Assembly: GCA_035937595.1 (NCBI GenBank)
Contig: DASZHS010000015.1
Span: 1-58,167 of the forward strand
DNA: 58,167 bases
Direction of reading: 5' to 3'
Origin: Palsa-459 sp035937595
GTDB lineage: Bacteria; Actinomycetota; Acidimicrobiia; Acidimicrobiales; RAAP-2
How positions within the stretch are numbered: the first letter of the stretch is position 1; each line of letters opens with the position of its first letter. The position numbers were made by a program, and so were the translations under genes. Below the pieces are notes generated by a model. It was not told where the DNA came from. It did not search any database and saw nothing but the letters and a program-made list of their open reading frames with translations. This document shows, piece by piece, positions 37,134 through 44,852 of the stretch.

Positions 37134-38076
37134 GCCCCTCCACAACGGGCACCGCCCGAACGCCGCCGGCCGAGACGTGATGGACGACTTCTTGAACCGG
37201 ATCGGTCGCGTCGAGCTGCTCACCCCCGAACAGGAGCGCAGCCTCGGTCACGCCGTGAAGGAGGGGCTCGCGGCGCAACGCGAGCTCGACGAGCCGGACC
37301 AGCTCGACGATGACCGACAGCGCGAGCTGCGCCGCGCAGCGGGGCGCGGCGAACGGGCCCGACGCGAGTTCGTGGAGGCCAACCTGCGCCTCGTCGTCTC
37401 GATCGCGAGGAACTACCGCACCCCCGGGGTGGACCTGGCCGATCTCGTCCAGGAGGGCAACGTCGGGCTGCTCCGTGCCGTCGAGCGGTTCGACCCGGAC
37501 TTCGGGGTGCGCTTCAGCACCTACGCCACGTACTGGATCCGTCAGTCGGTCCGACACGGCATGTCCAAGATGGGCCATGCGATCGCCCTCCCCGACGAGA
37601 AGCGGGCGCTGCTCATGGAGGTGCGCCACACCGACGAGCGGCTGACCCAGACGCTCGGACGCTCGCCGAGCGAGGACGAGATCGCTGCGGAGATGGGGCT
37701 GACCGTCGACGGGCTGCAGCAGCTGCGCCGCGCGGAGCTGCGCGTCGTCTCTGCGAACGCACCCATCGGCGAGGAGGGGGAGACCGAGCTCATCGACGTG
37801 CTCGCCGCTGCTGACGAGCCCGGCGACGACCTGGTCGACCGCGCGGCGCTCAGCGACGCGCTCGACGAGGCGATGGCGGGCTTGCAGCCACGGGACCGGG
37901 AGATCCTGCGACTGCGCTTCGGCTTCGCGACCGGCGAGGTCGAGACGCTCGAGACGGTGGCAAAGCGCTACGGCATCACACGAGAGCGCGTCCGACAGCT
38001 TGAGCTGCACGCGGTGTCGCTGCTGCGCCGGAGCAAGTCGGCGTCTGCGTTGCTGAGCGCGGTGCGCGACGGCTGA
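37120..38076 (+). CDS. RNA polymerase sigma-70 family factor (RpoD-like, no region 1.1)
   Basis: A 318-residue sigma factor. Region 1.2 is around MDDFLNRIGRVELLTPEQE. Region 2 contains NLRLVVSIARNYRTPGVDLADLVQEGNVGLLRAVERFDPDFGVRFSTYATYWIRQ (core binding and -10 recognition), region 3 is near GRSPSEDEIAAEMG, and region 4 is ITRERVRQLELHAV. The IRIPVHM-like stretch that follows region 2.4 in principal sigma factors reads HAIALPDEK here, and the acidic region 1.1 is missing. It may therefore be a group 2 factor rather than the principal one. ATG 37120 has an AGAAGAGG-like ribosome site. Confidence 0.88.
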   Translation: MPSGEPLHNGHRPNAAGRDVMDDFLNRIGRVELLTPEQERSLGHAVKEGLAAQRELDEPDQLDDDRQRELRRAAGRGERARREFVEANLRLVVSIARNYRTPGVDLADLVQEGNVGLLRAVERFDPDFGVRFSTYATYWIRQSVRHGMSKMGHAIALPDEKRALLMEVRHTDERLTQTLGRSPSEDEIAAEMGLTVDGLQQLRRAELRVVSANAPIGEEGETELIDVLAAADEPGDDLVDRAALSDALDEAMAGLQPRDREILRLRFGFATGEVETLETVAKRYGITRERVRQLELHAVSLLRRSKSASALLSAVRDG

Positions 38077-38082
38077 CGATCG

Positions 38083-38109
38083 TTTCGGCGCAGAGCCTCC
38101 TGCTAGCCT
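38083..38109 (+). promoter_or_regulatory. Putative promoter for tRNA-Asn
   Basis: TTTCGG (38083-38088) and TAGCCT (38104-38109) are separated by 15 nt; the tRNA begins 20 nt after the -10 box. The same TTTCG-N-TAGCCT pattern precedes lepA. Confidence 0.4.
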
Positions 38110-38129
38110 CACCTGCGCCAAACCGACGA

Positions 38130-38201
<72 letters not shown>

Positions 38202-38257
38202 CAGCGCACTCGAGCAGCGCACGCCTCCTCTGGCAACGTCTCGGTCGAACCGATCAG

Positions 38258-38263
38258 TACGAT
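38258..38263 (+). promoter_or_regulatory. Possible -10 box for the CAT-anticodon tRNA
   Basis: TACGAT lies 23 nt upstream of the tRNA gene, within an 85 nt gap after tRNA-Asn. A -35 element is not clear. Confidence 0.3.
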
Positions 38264-38286
38264 CGCCCTGGCCACGACCGTGGCAC

Positions 38287-38359
38287 GGGGCCGTAGCTCA
38301 GTGGTCAGAGCAGGGGACTCATAATCCCTCGGTCGAAGGTTCGATCCCTTCCGGCCCCA
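38287..38359 (+). tRNA. tRNA with CAT anticodon (elongator Met or lysidine-modified Ile2)
   Basis: A 73 nt cloverleaf. The acceptor stem GGGGCCG pairs with CGGCCCC, D arm GCTC/GAGC, anticodon stem GGGGA/TCCCT with loop CTCATAA, T arm GAAGG-TTCGATC-CCTTC, discriminator A, CCA not encoded. The Watson-Crick 1-72 pair and lack of three G-C pairs in the anticodon stem argue against initiator tRNA. The body resembles tRNA-Ile2 (CAT) as much as elongator tRNA-Met, so identity is left open. Confidence 0.93.
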
Positions 38360-38533
38360 CCCGATCACAGCCACACCGCCTCACCTCGCCTACTCGTTCC
38401 GAGGTCGGATGGGCACGTGCGCGCGTCCCGTGAGTGCTGCTCGGATGCTGCGTCCGGGGCTTGCGGTTCCCCAGGCTCGCTCACCCACCGATGGCTCGGT
38501 GCGGGCGACCGATCGCTGTGTTCAGATTGCGGC
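38360..38533. other. Gap between tRNA and nitrile hydratase operon
   Basis: 174 nt without a supported gene. It marks the boundary between core and accessory regions. No direct repeat of the tRNA 3' end was noticed in the accessory region on reading, so no attachment site is called. Confidence 0.4.
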
Positions 38534-39169
38534 GTGGACGGAGTGCACGACCTGGGGGGCATCCAGGGCTTCGGACCCGTCGTCGTAGAGCCCGAGGAAC
38601 CGGTCTTCCACTCGGACGAGGAGCGGAGGGCCTACCGGCTGACCGTCGCGGCCATGCTCGCTGGACACCTCAATGGTCGCTTCCGGCACGCGATCGAGCG
38701 CATGGACCCAGGTTGGTACCTGGACTCGTCCTACTACGAGCACTGGCTGACGGCGACGGCAACCGGCCTCCTCGAGGGCGGACTCGTCACCCAGGACGAG
38801 CTCGACCAGCACCTCGGGGCACCGTTCCCGGTGTCGCGACCGACCCGAGCACCCCAGCTCCGTGAGCCCGGCCCTTCGTCGCACGTGCATCGCTTCGGCG
38901 TCGGTCAGATGGTGCGGGTGCGCGAGTGGCATCCAGTGGGACACACCCGCGCGCCGCGGTACGTGCAGGGCAAGCAGGGCGTCGTCGTCCGCCTGGACGG
39001 GGTGTTCTCGCTGCCGGACGTGGAGTACCACTGCGACGGCACCCGTGTCGAGCCGACCTACTCGATCCGATTCGAGGCGGTCGAACTCTGGGGTGATCCG
39101 GGCGACCCAGTGCACGTCGACCTCTGGGAGAGCTATCTGGAAGCCGCAGGGAGGTCCAGGGATGGGTGA
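38534..39169 (+). CDS. nthB: Nitrile hydratase subunit beta
   Basis: A 211-residue beta subunit of a nitrile hydratase (nitrile + water to amide). The N-terminus VDGVHDLGGIQGFGPV is the family signature, followed by RAYRLTVAAML and the WYLDSSYYEHWLTA block. The C-terminal SH3-like barrel has RVREWHPVGHTRAPRYVQGKQGVV. The GTG at 38534 starts exactly at the signature. The gene overlaps the alpha gene by 8 nt; beta before alpha is the order seen in cobalt-type operons. Confidence 0.93.
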   Translation: MDGVHDLGGIQGFGPVVVEPEEPVFHSDEERRAYRLTVAAMLAGHLNGRFRHAIERMDPGWYLDSSYYEHWLTATATGLLEGGLVTQDELDQHLGAPFPVSRPTRAPQLREPGPSSHVHRFGVGQMVRVREWHPVGHTRAPRYVQGKQGVVVRLDGVFSLPDVEYHCDGTRVEPTYSIRFEAVELWGDPGDPVHVDLWESYLEAAGRSRDG

Positions 39170-39754
39170 CGATCACCACCATCCGTCGCCACGCGCCCCG
39201 TTCGAGGCGCGCGTCGCCGCACTCGAGGCACTGCTGGTGGAGAAGGGGATCCTCGACACCGAGACGATCGACGCCGTCGTAGAGCACTACGAGCACGATG
39301 TCGGCCCGATGAACGGCGCCAGGGTGGTCGCCCGGGCATGGGCCGACGAGGACTTCCGGGAGCGCCTCCTCGCCGACGGCACGCCTGCCATCGCAGAGCT
39401 GGGATTCTCCGGTCCCGAAGGGGATCACATGGTGGTCGTCGAGAACACGCCCGAGGTCCACAACGTGATCGTCTGCACCCTCTGTTCGTGCTATCCGTGG
39501 CCGGTCCTGGGGCTGCCGCCCAACTGGTACAAGAGTCCGCCTACCGCTCGAGGATGGTTCGGGAGCCCCGTGCGCTGCTCGCCGAAATGGGGTGCCACGT
39601 CCCTGACGAGTGTGAGATCCGCGTCTGGGACTCGTCCGCAGAGGTTCGCTACCTCGTCCTACCGATGCGCCCGGCGGGAACGGAGAACATGTCGGAGGCG
39701 GAGCTCGCGGGCTTGGTGACGAGGGACGCGATGATCGGCGTGGCACGCGCATGA
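39162..39754 (+). pseudogene. nthA: Nitrile hydratase subunit alpha, interrupted by a single-base frameshift
   Basis: The first 126 residues read intact, including the metal-binding claw V-C105-T-L-C108-S-C110; Thr in this position is typical of cobalt enzymes. At about 39537-39541 the frame breaks. Adding one base (restoring Ser-Pro-Ala-Tyr-Arg) gives the expected continuation YRSRMVREPRALLAEMG and a normal C-terminus ending at 39754, about 197 residues in all. The partners on both sides are intact, so this is either a very recent lesion or a sequencing/assembly error. Thiocyanate hydrolase gamma shares the motif but is less likely with this beta subunit and accessory gene. Confidence 0.88.
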
Positions 39755-40017
39755 GCACGCGCGACGTGCGTGCTCTCGGCATCACGGAGCCGTCGCTGCC
39801 TCGATCAAACGGAGCGCCAGTGTTCGATGCGCCGTGGCAGGCGAGGGCGCACGCCATGGCGGTGGTGGCGGTCGAGTCCCTTGGGTGCGACTGGGACGCG
39901 TTCCGTCGATGCTTGATCGCTGCGATTGAGGATGACGCGGGACGGCCCTACTGGGACAGTTGGGTGGTTGCCCTGGACGTGTTCCTCGCTGAACGGGACG
40001 TCGTCGGGCGGCCCTGA
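39751..40017 (+). CDS. Nitrile hydratase accessory/activator protein
   Basis: An 88-residue protein starting in an ATGA overlap with the alpha gene. The pattern PVFDAPWQARAHAMAVVAVES...W..F...I..........YWDSWVVALDVFLAE matches small nitrile hydratase accessory proteins that resemble the beta-subunit N-terminus and deliver or help insert the metal. It completes a beta-alpha-accessory operon. Confidence 0.85.
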   Translation: MSTRDVRALGITEPSLPRSNGAPVFDAPWQARAHAMAVVAVESLGCDWDAFRRCLIAAIEDDAGRPYWDSWVVALDVFLAERDVVGRP

Positions 40018-40213
40018 GCCGTCGCTCGGGTGCCGTCAGCTGCTGATCGCACGCGGGTGATCACGCCCCCGGCGATCCGCAGCACCGAGCATGCCGTCGA
40101 TCGCCGCCGACGTTGGACGCCGTCACCTCCTCCGCCGGGGCAAGTCGCAGTGTTGGGGTTGCATAGGGTCGTGTCCAGGAAAGCGATCGACGCGATGGAA
40201 GCGGAGGCTGAGG

Positions 40214-40528
40214 ATGGAGAAGCGATTGGTCACGCAGTACGCCATGAAGACTGCGGCCGACGCCGATGAGAACGAAGAGCGAGTGAAAGCGGTGTTCGCC
40301 GAGCTTGCGACGAGTCAGCCCGACGACGTGAGCTATCTGGTGCTGCGCCTCGACGATGACTCGTTCCTCCATGTGTCGTTTCACAATCACACAGACGAGG
40401 AGGTGAATCCGATCTCATCGACCGCCGCATTCGCCCGATTCCAAGAGGGACACGCCGATCGACGTGACGGACCGGTCAGTCAACAGACGGCAGTCCTTGT
40501 TGGTGCCTACGTCACGCAACTCGCCTGA
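40214..40528 (+). CDS. Small ABM/ferredoxin-like-fold protein
   Basis: A 104-residue protein. The pattern KRLVTQYAMK...ADENEERVKAVFAEL...VSYLVLRLDDDSFLHVSFH...AFARFQEGH suggests the antibiotic-biosynthesis-monooxygenase-like fold of small dimeric proteins. Similar proteins are common and mostly uncharacterised. The ATG at 40214 has a GGAGGCTGAGG purine-rich stretch upstream. It is separated from the nitrile hydratase operon by 196 nt, in which I see no gene. Confidence 0.65.
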   Translation: MEKRLVTQYAMKTAADADENEERVKAVFAELATSQPDDVSYLVLRLDDDSFLHVSFHNHTDEEVNPISSTAAFARFQEGHADRRDGPVSQQTAVLVGAYVTQLA

Positions 40529-41010
40529 GCTCACCTATGTGGCCGAGGGCACGGGGCCCTTCCGAGGCGGTTGCTCCAGGCAGCTCCTCGAGGCGCACCC
40601 CTCCACAAGGCCGACTGGCGCCTCGGAATGCAGCGCCCGCAGCGACGCCCACCGATGCGTGGCCGCATGGCCAACGAACAACGAGTCCTCGGGCCCGTCG
40701 TCGAGGAGCTGCTCGGCATCGAGCTGGCGCAACCGCCCGGTCCTCGTGCCGACGGCGCACTCAGTCCAGCGCTAGGCGCAGGACCTCGGTTCGAGCAGCT
40801 GGCCTCGTCGGCGTCGTCGCCGCCTCGTTCGCGAGCTGCACGACCTCGACCCCATTGGTTCCACGGCCGCGCGCACACCCAAGGGCTTGGTTCGCCGTGG
40901 ACGTGACACGGCACGCACCGCAGGGTCGCGACGACGCAGATGCCGCGACCCTGCTGATGCGTGCCGTGTGAGGTCCTCTGCCTCCGGGCAGCTGTCGGTG
41001 CGCTCGCCGT
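40529..41010. other. Non-coding stretch between convergent genes
   Basis: 482 nt with several open frames on both strands but none with a plausible start, family motif or protein-like composition. The supported content is the long inverted repeat at 40906-40969. It could contain the eroded remains of a gene. Confidence 0.4.
40906..40969. terminator. Long two-step inverted repeat, probable bidirectional terminator
   Basis: Outer arms of 12 nt (40906-40917 ACACGGCACGCA; 40958-40969 TGCGTGCCGTGT) and inner arms of 10 nt (40921-40930 CAGGGTCGCG; 40944-40953 CGCGACCCTG) are perfectly complementary, with short internal bulges and a 13 nt loop. It lies between the convergent genes ending at 40528 and 41011. 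There is no T-tract, so an intrinsic mechanism of the usual kind is not certain. Confidence 0.6.
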
Positions 41011-42123
41011 CTACTCGTCGCCCTGGCAGTTGTCGTCACCGGTCGACCCTGAGTTGCCGGAGGGCCCCGAGTTGCCGGTTGGTCCCGAGTTGCCAGTCGG
41101 ACCCGAGTCGCCGAAGGAGGCGAGTTGCTGGTTGTCGCCCGAGTTGCCGGTCGGTCCCGAGTTGCCCGTCGGCCCCGTGTTGCCGCTCGGCCCACACGGG
41201 CCGCCCTGGTTGTTGTCGTCGCTGCCGCTGCCGCTGCCGCCGCAGGGGCCGCCGCCCGTGCTGTCGCCCTGGCTGTTGTCGTCGCCCTGGTTGTCGTTGC
41301 CACCCGAACCAGCCTGCACGGAGATGGCGGTCAGCGTGGCGCCGTTCGCCGTGGCCGCGACGTCGACGCAGTCGCCCGTCTGGACAGTGCCGCCACCGTC
41401 GCGCTCGATGGTCGCGCCGGTGAGGTCGAAGGTGACACTCGGCGGGTTGCCGTTCGAGCTCAGCCACGACATCGCCGCGTCGTTCGCGTCGGACCAGGTG
41501 ATGGTCATGGACGTCGTGCCGTCCGTCGTGGTGACCACGCCCGACCACTCCTGGGACGCCTCAGCGGTGTCGGCTCCCTGACAGTCGTCGTCCCCGTTCG
41601 CCTGGTTGGCGTTGTCCTCGACGACGGTGACCTCTCCTGTGGAGCTCGGCGGGCAGTTGAGGGTGTTGTCACCCGGACCGCCGCTCAGGAACTGGACGTG
41701 GCCGCTGCCGGCGACCAGCGTGTTGTTGCCGCCGCCACCTTCGAGCGTGTCCCATCCGCCGCCACCGATGAGCCGGTCGTTGCCCGGACCACCGAGGAGG
41801 AGATCGTGGCTGCCGCGGCTCTTCGAGGCGATGAGCGTGGTGTGGTACTTGCCGGCGATCAGCACCACGCGGCCGCTGCCGGTCGCGATCAACCGGTCGT
41901 TGCGCCCGAACCCGCAGACCACCTGGCCGCGGTGCCCGACGAGCGTCTTGTTGTTCGCGTGGGTGACCTTCGAGCAGGCGAACCCGTTCTCGTGGACCCT
42001 GCCCGTGGCGCCCGCCGAGGTGGCGAGGGCGCCCGACGCGATGACGCCGACGGATCCGAAGACAAGCGCGGCCCCCGCGAGCGCCTTCAGCGGCTGGCGG
42101 TACCTCGATGCTGTGATCTTCAT
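41011..42123 (-). CDS. Secreted low-complexity protein with RTX-like and GPTGNS repeats
   Basis: A 370-residue predicted exported protein. A signal peptide covers about residues 1-39 (KALAGAALVFGSVGVIASGALATSAGA). Residues 70-155 carry glycine/Asp-rich nonapeptide-like repeats (GGPGNDRLIGGGGWDTLEGG) as in calcium-binding RTX proteins. A middle domain at about 163-270 may be a small beta domain. The last 95 residues are Gly/Asn/Ser-rich with GPTGNS hexapeptide repeats that satisfy the collagen G-x-y pattern. Cysteines at 50, 70, 157, 181, 252, 294, 310 and 366 could form disulfides. ATG 42123 is preceded by a GGGGGTTGGG stretch. Function unknown; a surface or matrix role is inferred. Confidence 0.75.
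   Translation of the reverse strand: MKITASRYRQPLKALAGAALVFGSVGVIASGALATSAGATGRVHENGFACSKVTHANNKTLVGHRGQVVCGFGRNDRLIATGSGRVVLIAGKYHTTLIASKSRGSHDLLLGGPGNDRLIGGGGWDTLEGGGGNNTLVAGSGHVQFLSGGPGDNTLNCPPSSTGEVTVVEDNANQANGDDDCQGADTAEASQEWSGVVTTTDGTTSMTITWSDANDAAMSWLSSNGNPPSVTFDLTGATIERDGGGTVQTGDCVDVAATANGATLTAISVQAGSGGNDNQGDDNSQGDSTGGGPCGGSGSGSDDNNQGGPCGPSGNTGPTGNSGPTGNSGDNQQLASFGDSGPTGNSGPTGNSGPSGNSGSTGDDNCQGDE
41046..41200 (-). repeat. 18-bp tandem coding repeats (GPTGNS units)
   Basis: On the plus strand units of the form GAGTTGCCGGTCGGTCCC recur with small changes in two blocks, about 41052-41108 and 41141-41196. They encode Gly-Pro-Thr/Ser-Gly-Asn-Ser hexapeptides of the secreted protein. Such tracts can change length by slippage or recombination. 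Confidence 0.7.
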
Positions 42124-42511
42124 CCCAACCCCCTATGGCAACGTGCCTGGCGAGCCGGCTCTCGACGTCGCCGGTTGCGTGTGATGCCCATTCCAGCACT
42201 CCTCCCAAACCTGTCTCAAGTTCCCCCTGGCGCAGACCTCACGCACTCCCACCCGCGCTTGTGGGATCGAGGGTCGCCGGAGACGGTGTGGTTCGCGGAT
42301 CCGAAGTGGGCAGGCTGGCGGATCTGCAATGCCGAACACCGTTCGAGTTCGCCAGTGCCGGGATCGTCGTGCGTGGGTCACCAACGGTGACGTGCGCCGA
42401 GACTCGAGTTGCTGCTCCGTCGAATCAGGCGATGCCGCGTGAGATCACTGGCTCGGACCTCGGACGCGCCCGTCGAGGTTCGAGGCCACGACGATGATGT
42501 CCTCGAGTCCA
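42124..42511. other. Intergenic region upstream of the secreted protein gene
   Basis: 388 nt between two minus-strand genes. It must hold the promoter of the secreted protein. I saw a short inverted repeat GTCACC-AAC-GGTGAC near 42377-42391 but no convincing gene or terminator. Confidence 0.35.
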
Positions 42512-43165
42512 CTAGTAGGAAAGTGATGGGTACCAGGCACCGCGTCCTTGAGGGGTGAGGTCGAGCAGGCTCCAGACGGGGGTCAGGAGGTCGATGCCCC
42601 GTTCGCGACGCTCCTCGGAGAGCTGGGCACCCTTGGAGTAGCGATGGCGCGTGCTCCCGTCCGGGTCGCGGGTGAACACCGAGATCCACTCGATCTGCGT
42701 GCCGTCCGACTCTTCGCTTCCGAGGTCGTACTTGAAGGTCGAGCCACCGGCGCTCAGAAGCCGCAGACTGCTCCAACCTCGTGACGCGGCGTGCGCGGCG
42801 AGGGCAGCTGGCTCGGCAGCCGCGACGACCACGAAATCGGCGCTCTGGGTCACGTGACCTGAGGCCGCGTTGTAGCCGTCGATCCACATCGTGCACAGTG
42901 GACAAGGATCCGTCTGGGCCTTGCCGTACATGAAGTGGTAGACGATGAGGGCGCGATCACTCGCGCTGAAGAGACTGGAGAGGCGGACCTGTTCGCCGCT
43001 CGGGACCTCGAGCAGCTCGTAGTCGTCAACGACCGCCCCAACCGGTAGGTCGCGCCTGAGCGCGGCGACGCGCTCGACGTGATCGACCAGCTCAAGCTCA
43101 GCGATCCGCAGTTCCTCTCGCCGATCCAGATAGTCATCCGACTCGCTCAGTCTCGTGGAGTACAT
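42512..43165 (-). CDS. DUF899 family thioredoxin-like protein
   Basis: A 217-residue protein of the DUF899 group (thioredoxin-like fold). Hallmarks are SGEQVRLSSLFSASDRALIVYHFMYG, the cysteine motif DPCPLCTMWIDGYNA, ADFVVVAAA and the ending GRGAWYPSLSY. I chose ATG 43165 because the family begins at about this point; the frame remains open far upstream without family similarity. The biochemical role is unknown, though a redox role is plausible from the CPLC motif. Confidence 0.82.
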   Translation of the reverse strand: MYSTRLSESDDYLDRREELRIAELELVDHVERVAALRRDLPVGAVVDDYELLEVPSGEQVRLSSLFSASDRALIVYHFMYGKAQTDPCPLCTMWIDGYNAASGHVTQSADFVVVAAAEPAALAAHAASRGWSSLRLLSAGGSTFKYDLGSEESDGTQIEWISVFTRDPDGSTRHRYSKGAQLSEERRERGIDLLTPVWSLLDLTPQGRGAWYPSLSY

Positions 43166-43424
43166 GGCCCTCCCAACGGTGGCTGCGGCGGACCCTATGG
43201 GTCGCCACCAGCCGTCAAGCTCGTTTCGTCCGCTCGCCTGCGTGTCGGGGAGCGGCCCTGGCCCTGGTGTGCACCCTCGCCTGTTGGATGCGCATCGCTC
43301 CCTGCCCGATGGCGGTCCGAGGCCGCGATGCGACGGCGTGAGGGCGCTCACCTCTCGTGGAGGGCGGCCGGGGCCATTCGGGGCGCTATACCTACTGGGT
43401 AGTCCCGAGCGGAAGTTGGAACGG

Positions 43425-44216
43425 GTGGCATCGACCGAGGATCTCGTCCGAGTCAGCCGGCTGTGTGCTGAGGTCATTGAGCTGCTCGGCAAGGGTGACC
43501 TTGAGCCAAGCGCCGTCGATCGGGCACTCCAGGACCTCATTGACGGCGGGGCGGTCGAAGCGGTCACCTATCAAACCGCGCAGCTTCGTTTCACGAGTCC
43601 TGAGGAACAGATCTCCAACCTGACCAAGTGGAACGAGTCCTTGCTTGCCTCGGCGCTGACAACCGAGCAGATCGAACTGGCGAGCGCCGAGGTCCCCTCC
43701 TTCGACGGCGAGGAGCCGCTGATCCCTCTCACGCTGTGCTGGACGCTTGGAAGTCTGGAAGCCTCCATCGACGCGAAACTCGAGGTCATTCAGAGTGCGT
43801 ACGGCGCGGACATGGTGTTCGTCACCCGGGATTTCCAGACCGATGCGAAGCACACCACCATCGTCATCGGTGCACCACGATTCGCCCCGAATCGTGTCTG
43901 GTGGGAGCTGATCGATCTCGGGGCCAACCGGCGAGTGGCGCCGAGCGACGTGCCCGCGGCCACCGCGGCCGGCTGCGAGGTCCTCGACGTCATCTGCCAG
44001 CACCCGGTCTATGTGGGCCAGCAGGACGGGAGGGACACGCCGTATCTCGACATGCCGGGGCTCAGCGTCAAGGTCCGGGGAAGAAGGGGAACGGACACGC
44101 CCGACGTCACCGGCGGGCCGGATGGGGGCGTGACGATTCACGTTGCCTGGTCGGGCACGATCTACACCGACCACGCCGAACCAGTCAGACAGCCGGTGGC
44201 CAAGAGCGATTCGTGA
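43425..44216 (+). CDS. Hypothetical protein
   Basis: A 263-residue soluble protein that I do not recognise. The N-terminal 100 residues are helical and acidic (DLVRVSRLCAEVIELLGKGDLEPSAVDRALQDLIDGG); the rest looks like mixed alpha/beta with WTLGSLEASIDAKLEVIQ and a DMPGLSVKV strand near the end. GTG 43425 is taken as start because the upstream part of the frame is low-complexity and Arg/Pro-rich. Codon use is less GC3-biased than in core neighbours, which suggests acquisition. Divergent from the DUF899 gene. Confidence 0.6.
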   Translation: MASTEDLVRVSRLCAEVIELLGKGDLEPSAVDRALQDLIDGGAVEAVTYQTAQLRFTSPEEQISNLTKWNESLLASALTTEQIELASAEVPSFDGEEPLIPLTLCWTLGSLEASIDAKLEVIQSAYGADMVFVTRDFQTDAKHTTIVIGAPRFAPNRVWWELIDLGANRRVAPSDVPAATAAGCEVLDVICQHPVYVGQQDGRDTPYLDMPGLSVKVRGRRGTDTPDVTGGPDGGVTIHVAWSGTIYTDHAEPVRQPVAKSDS

Positions 44217-44400
44217 CAGGGCGGCGTCGTGATCGCGACACGAGGGAGCCGAAGCGTTGGTCGCCTCCACTCCGCGGGACGCGAGAGGTCGTCACCGCGG
44301 CCGTCGGATCCCGTGTGCGCCCGTCGACGGAGTGTGGAATGCTCGAGGCGCGGGCGTGCCGAGCAGGAAGACGCGCCGGGTCGACGGGATGGAGGCAGAG
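44217..44400. other. Gap upstream of the DUF6325 gene
   Basis: 184 nt without a supported gene. It ends with the ribosome site GGAGG (44391-44395), 5 nt before the ATG at 44401. Confidence 0.4.
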
Positions 44401-44823
44401 ATGGGTGTGGGACCAGTCGAGTACCTCGTGGTCGGCTTCCCGGGCAACAAGTTCAAGGGCGAGATCGCGCCGGCGCTCGCGAAGCTCGTCGACGACAAGC
44501 TCGTGAGGATTCTCGATCTGATCTTCATCGGCAAGGACAAAGACGGGACGACGGTGACCTTCGAGGTCGATGAGGTTGACGGCGAGGGATCCTTCACGGT
44601 CGTCGACGGCGAGGTTGGCGGGCTCATCGGTGACGACGACATCGCCCACGCTGCGGCCGCCCTTGAGCCCGGGAACTCCGCCGCCCTGCTGATCTGGGAG
44701 GACCTGTGGGCGGCGCCGTTCGCAGAAGCCGTGCGGGGCGCTGACGGCATCGTGCTCGAGGGTGGCCGCATCCCGCACGAGATCGTCGAGGCCGCGCTGT
44801 CCGCCCTGCCCGCGTCGAGCTGA
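44401..44823 (+). CDS. DUF1269/DUF6325 family protein
   Basis: A 140-residue protein with VEYLVVGFPGNKFKGEIAPALAKLVDDKLVRILDLIFIGKD, the typical start of the DUF6325 (DUF1269-like) family, and a C-terminal SAALLIWEDLWAAPFAEAVRGADGIVLEGGRIP block. ATG 44401 is favoured over the ATG four codons upstream because GGAGG sits 5 nt before it. Family members recur next to SHOCT-domain genes in actinobacteria, as here; function unknown, perhaps stress-related. Confidence 0.8.
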   Translation: MGVGPVEYLVVGFPGNKFKGEIAPALAKLVDDKLVRILDLIFIGKDKDGTTVTFEVDEVDGEGSFTVVDGEVGGLIGDDDIAHAAAALEPGNSAALLIWEDLWAAPFAEAVRGADGIVLEGGRIPHEIVEAALSALPASS

Positions 44824-44852
44824 CGACGCGTCACGATCCAAGAGGAGGCACT

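Noticed and set aside
38287..38359. Initiator tRNA-Met
   Set aside because: It has a paired 1-72 acceptor end and lacks the three consecutive G-C pairs next to the anticodon loop.
39530..39560. Programmed frameshift in nitrile hydratase alpha
   Set aside because: There is no slippery sequence or downstream pseudoknot candidate, and the family is made from one uninterrupted frame elsewhere.
40529..41010. Open frames of 65-144 codons on both strands in this gap
   Set aside because: None has a start with ribosome site or leaderless box, a recognisable motif or balanced amino-acid composition.
41046..41200. Possible CRISPR array from regularly spaced repeats
   Set aside because: The units are 18 bp, in frame and adjacent without unique spacers; they encode GPTGNS peptides.
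43155..43424. N-terminal extension of the hypothetical gene at 43425
   Set aside because: The upstream part of the frame is Pro/Arg/Gly-rich, overlaps the start of the divergent DUF899 gene, and lacks a ribosome site.
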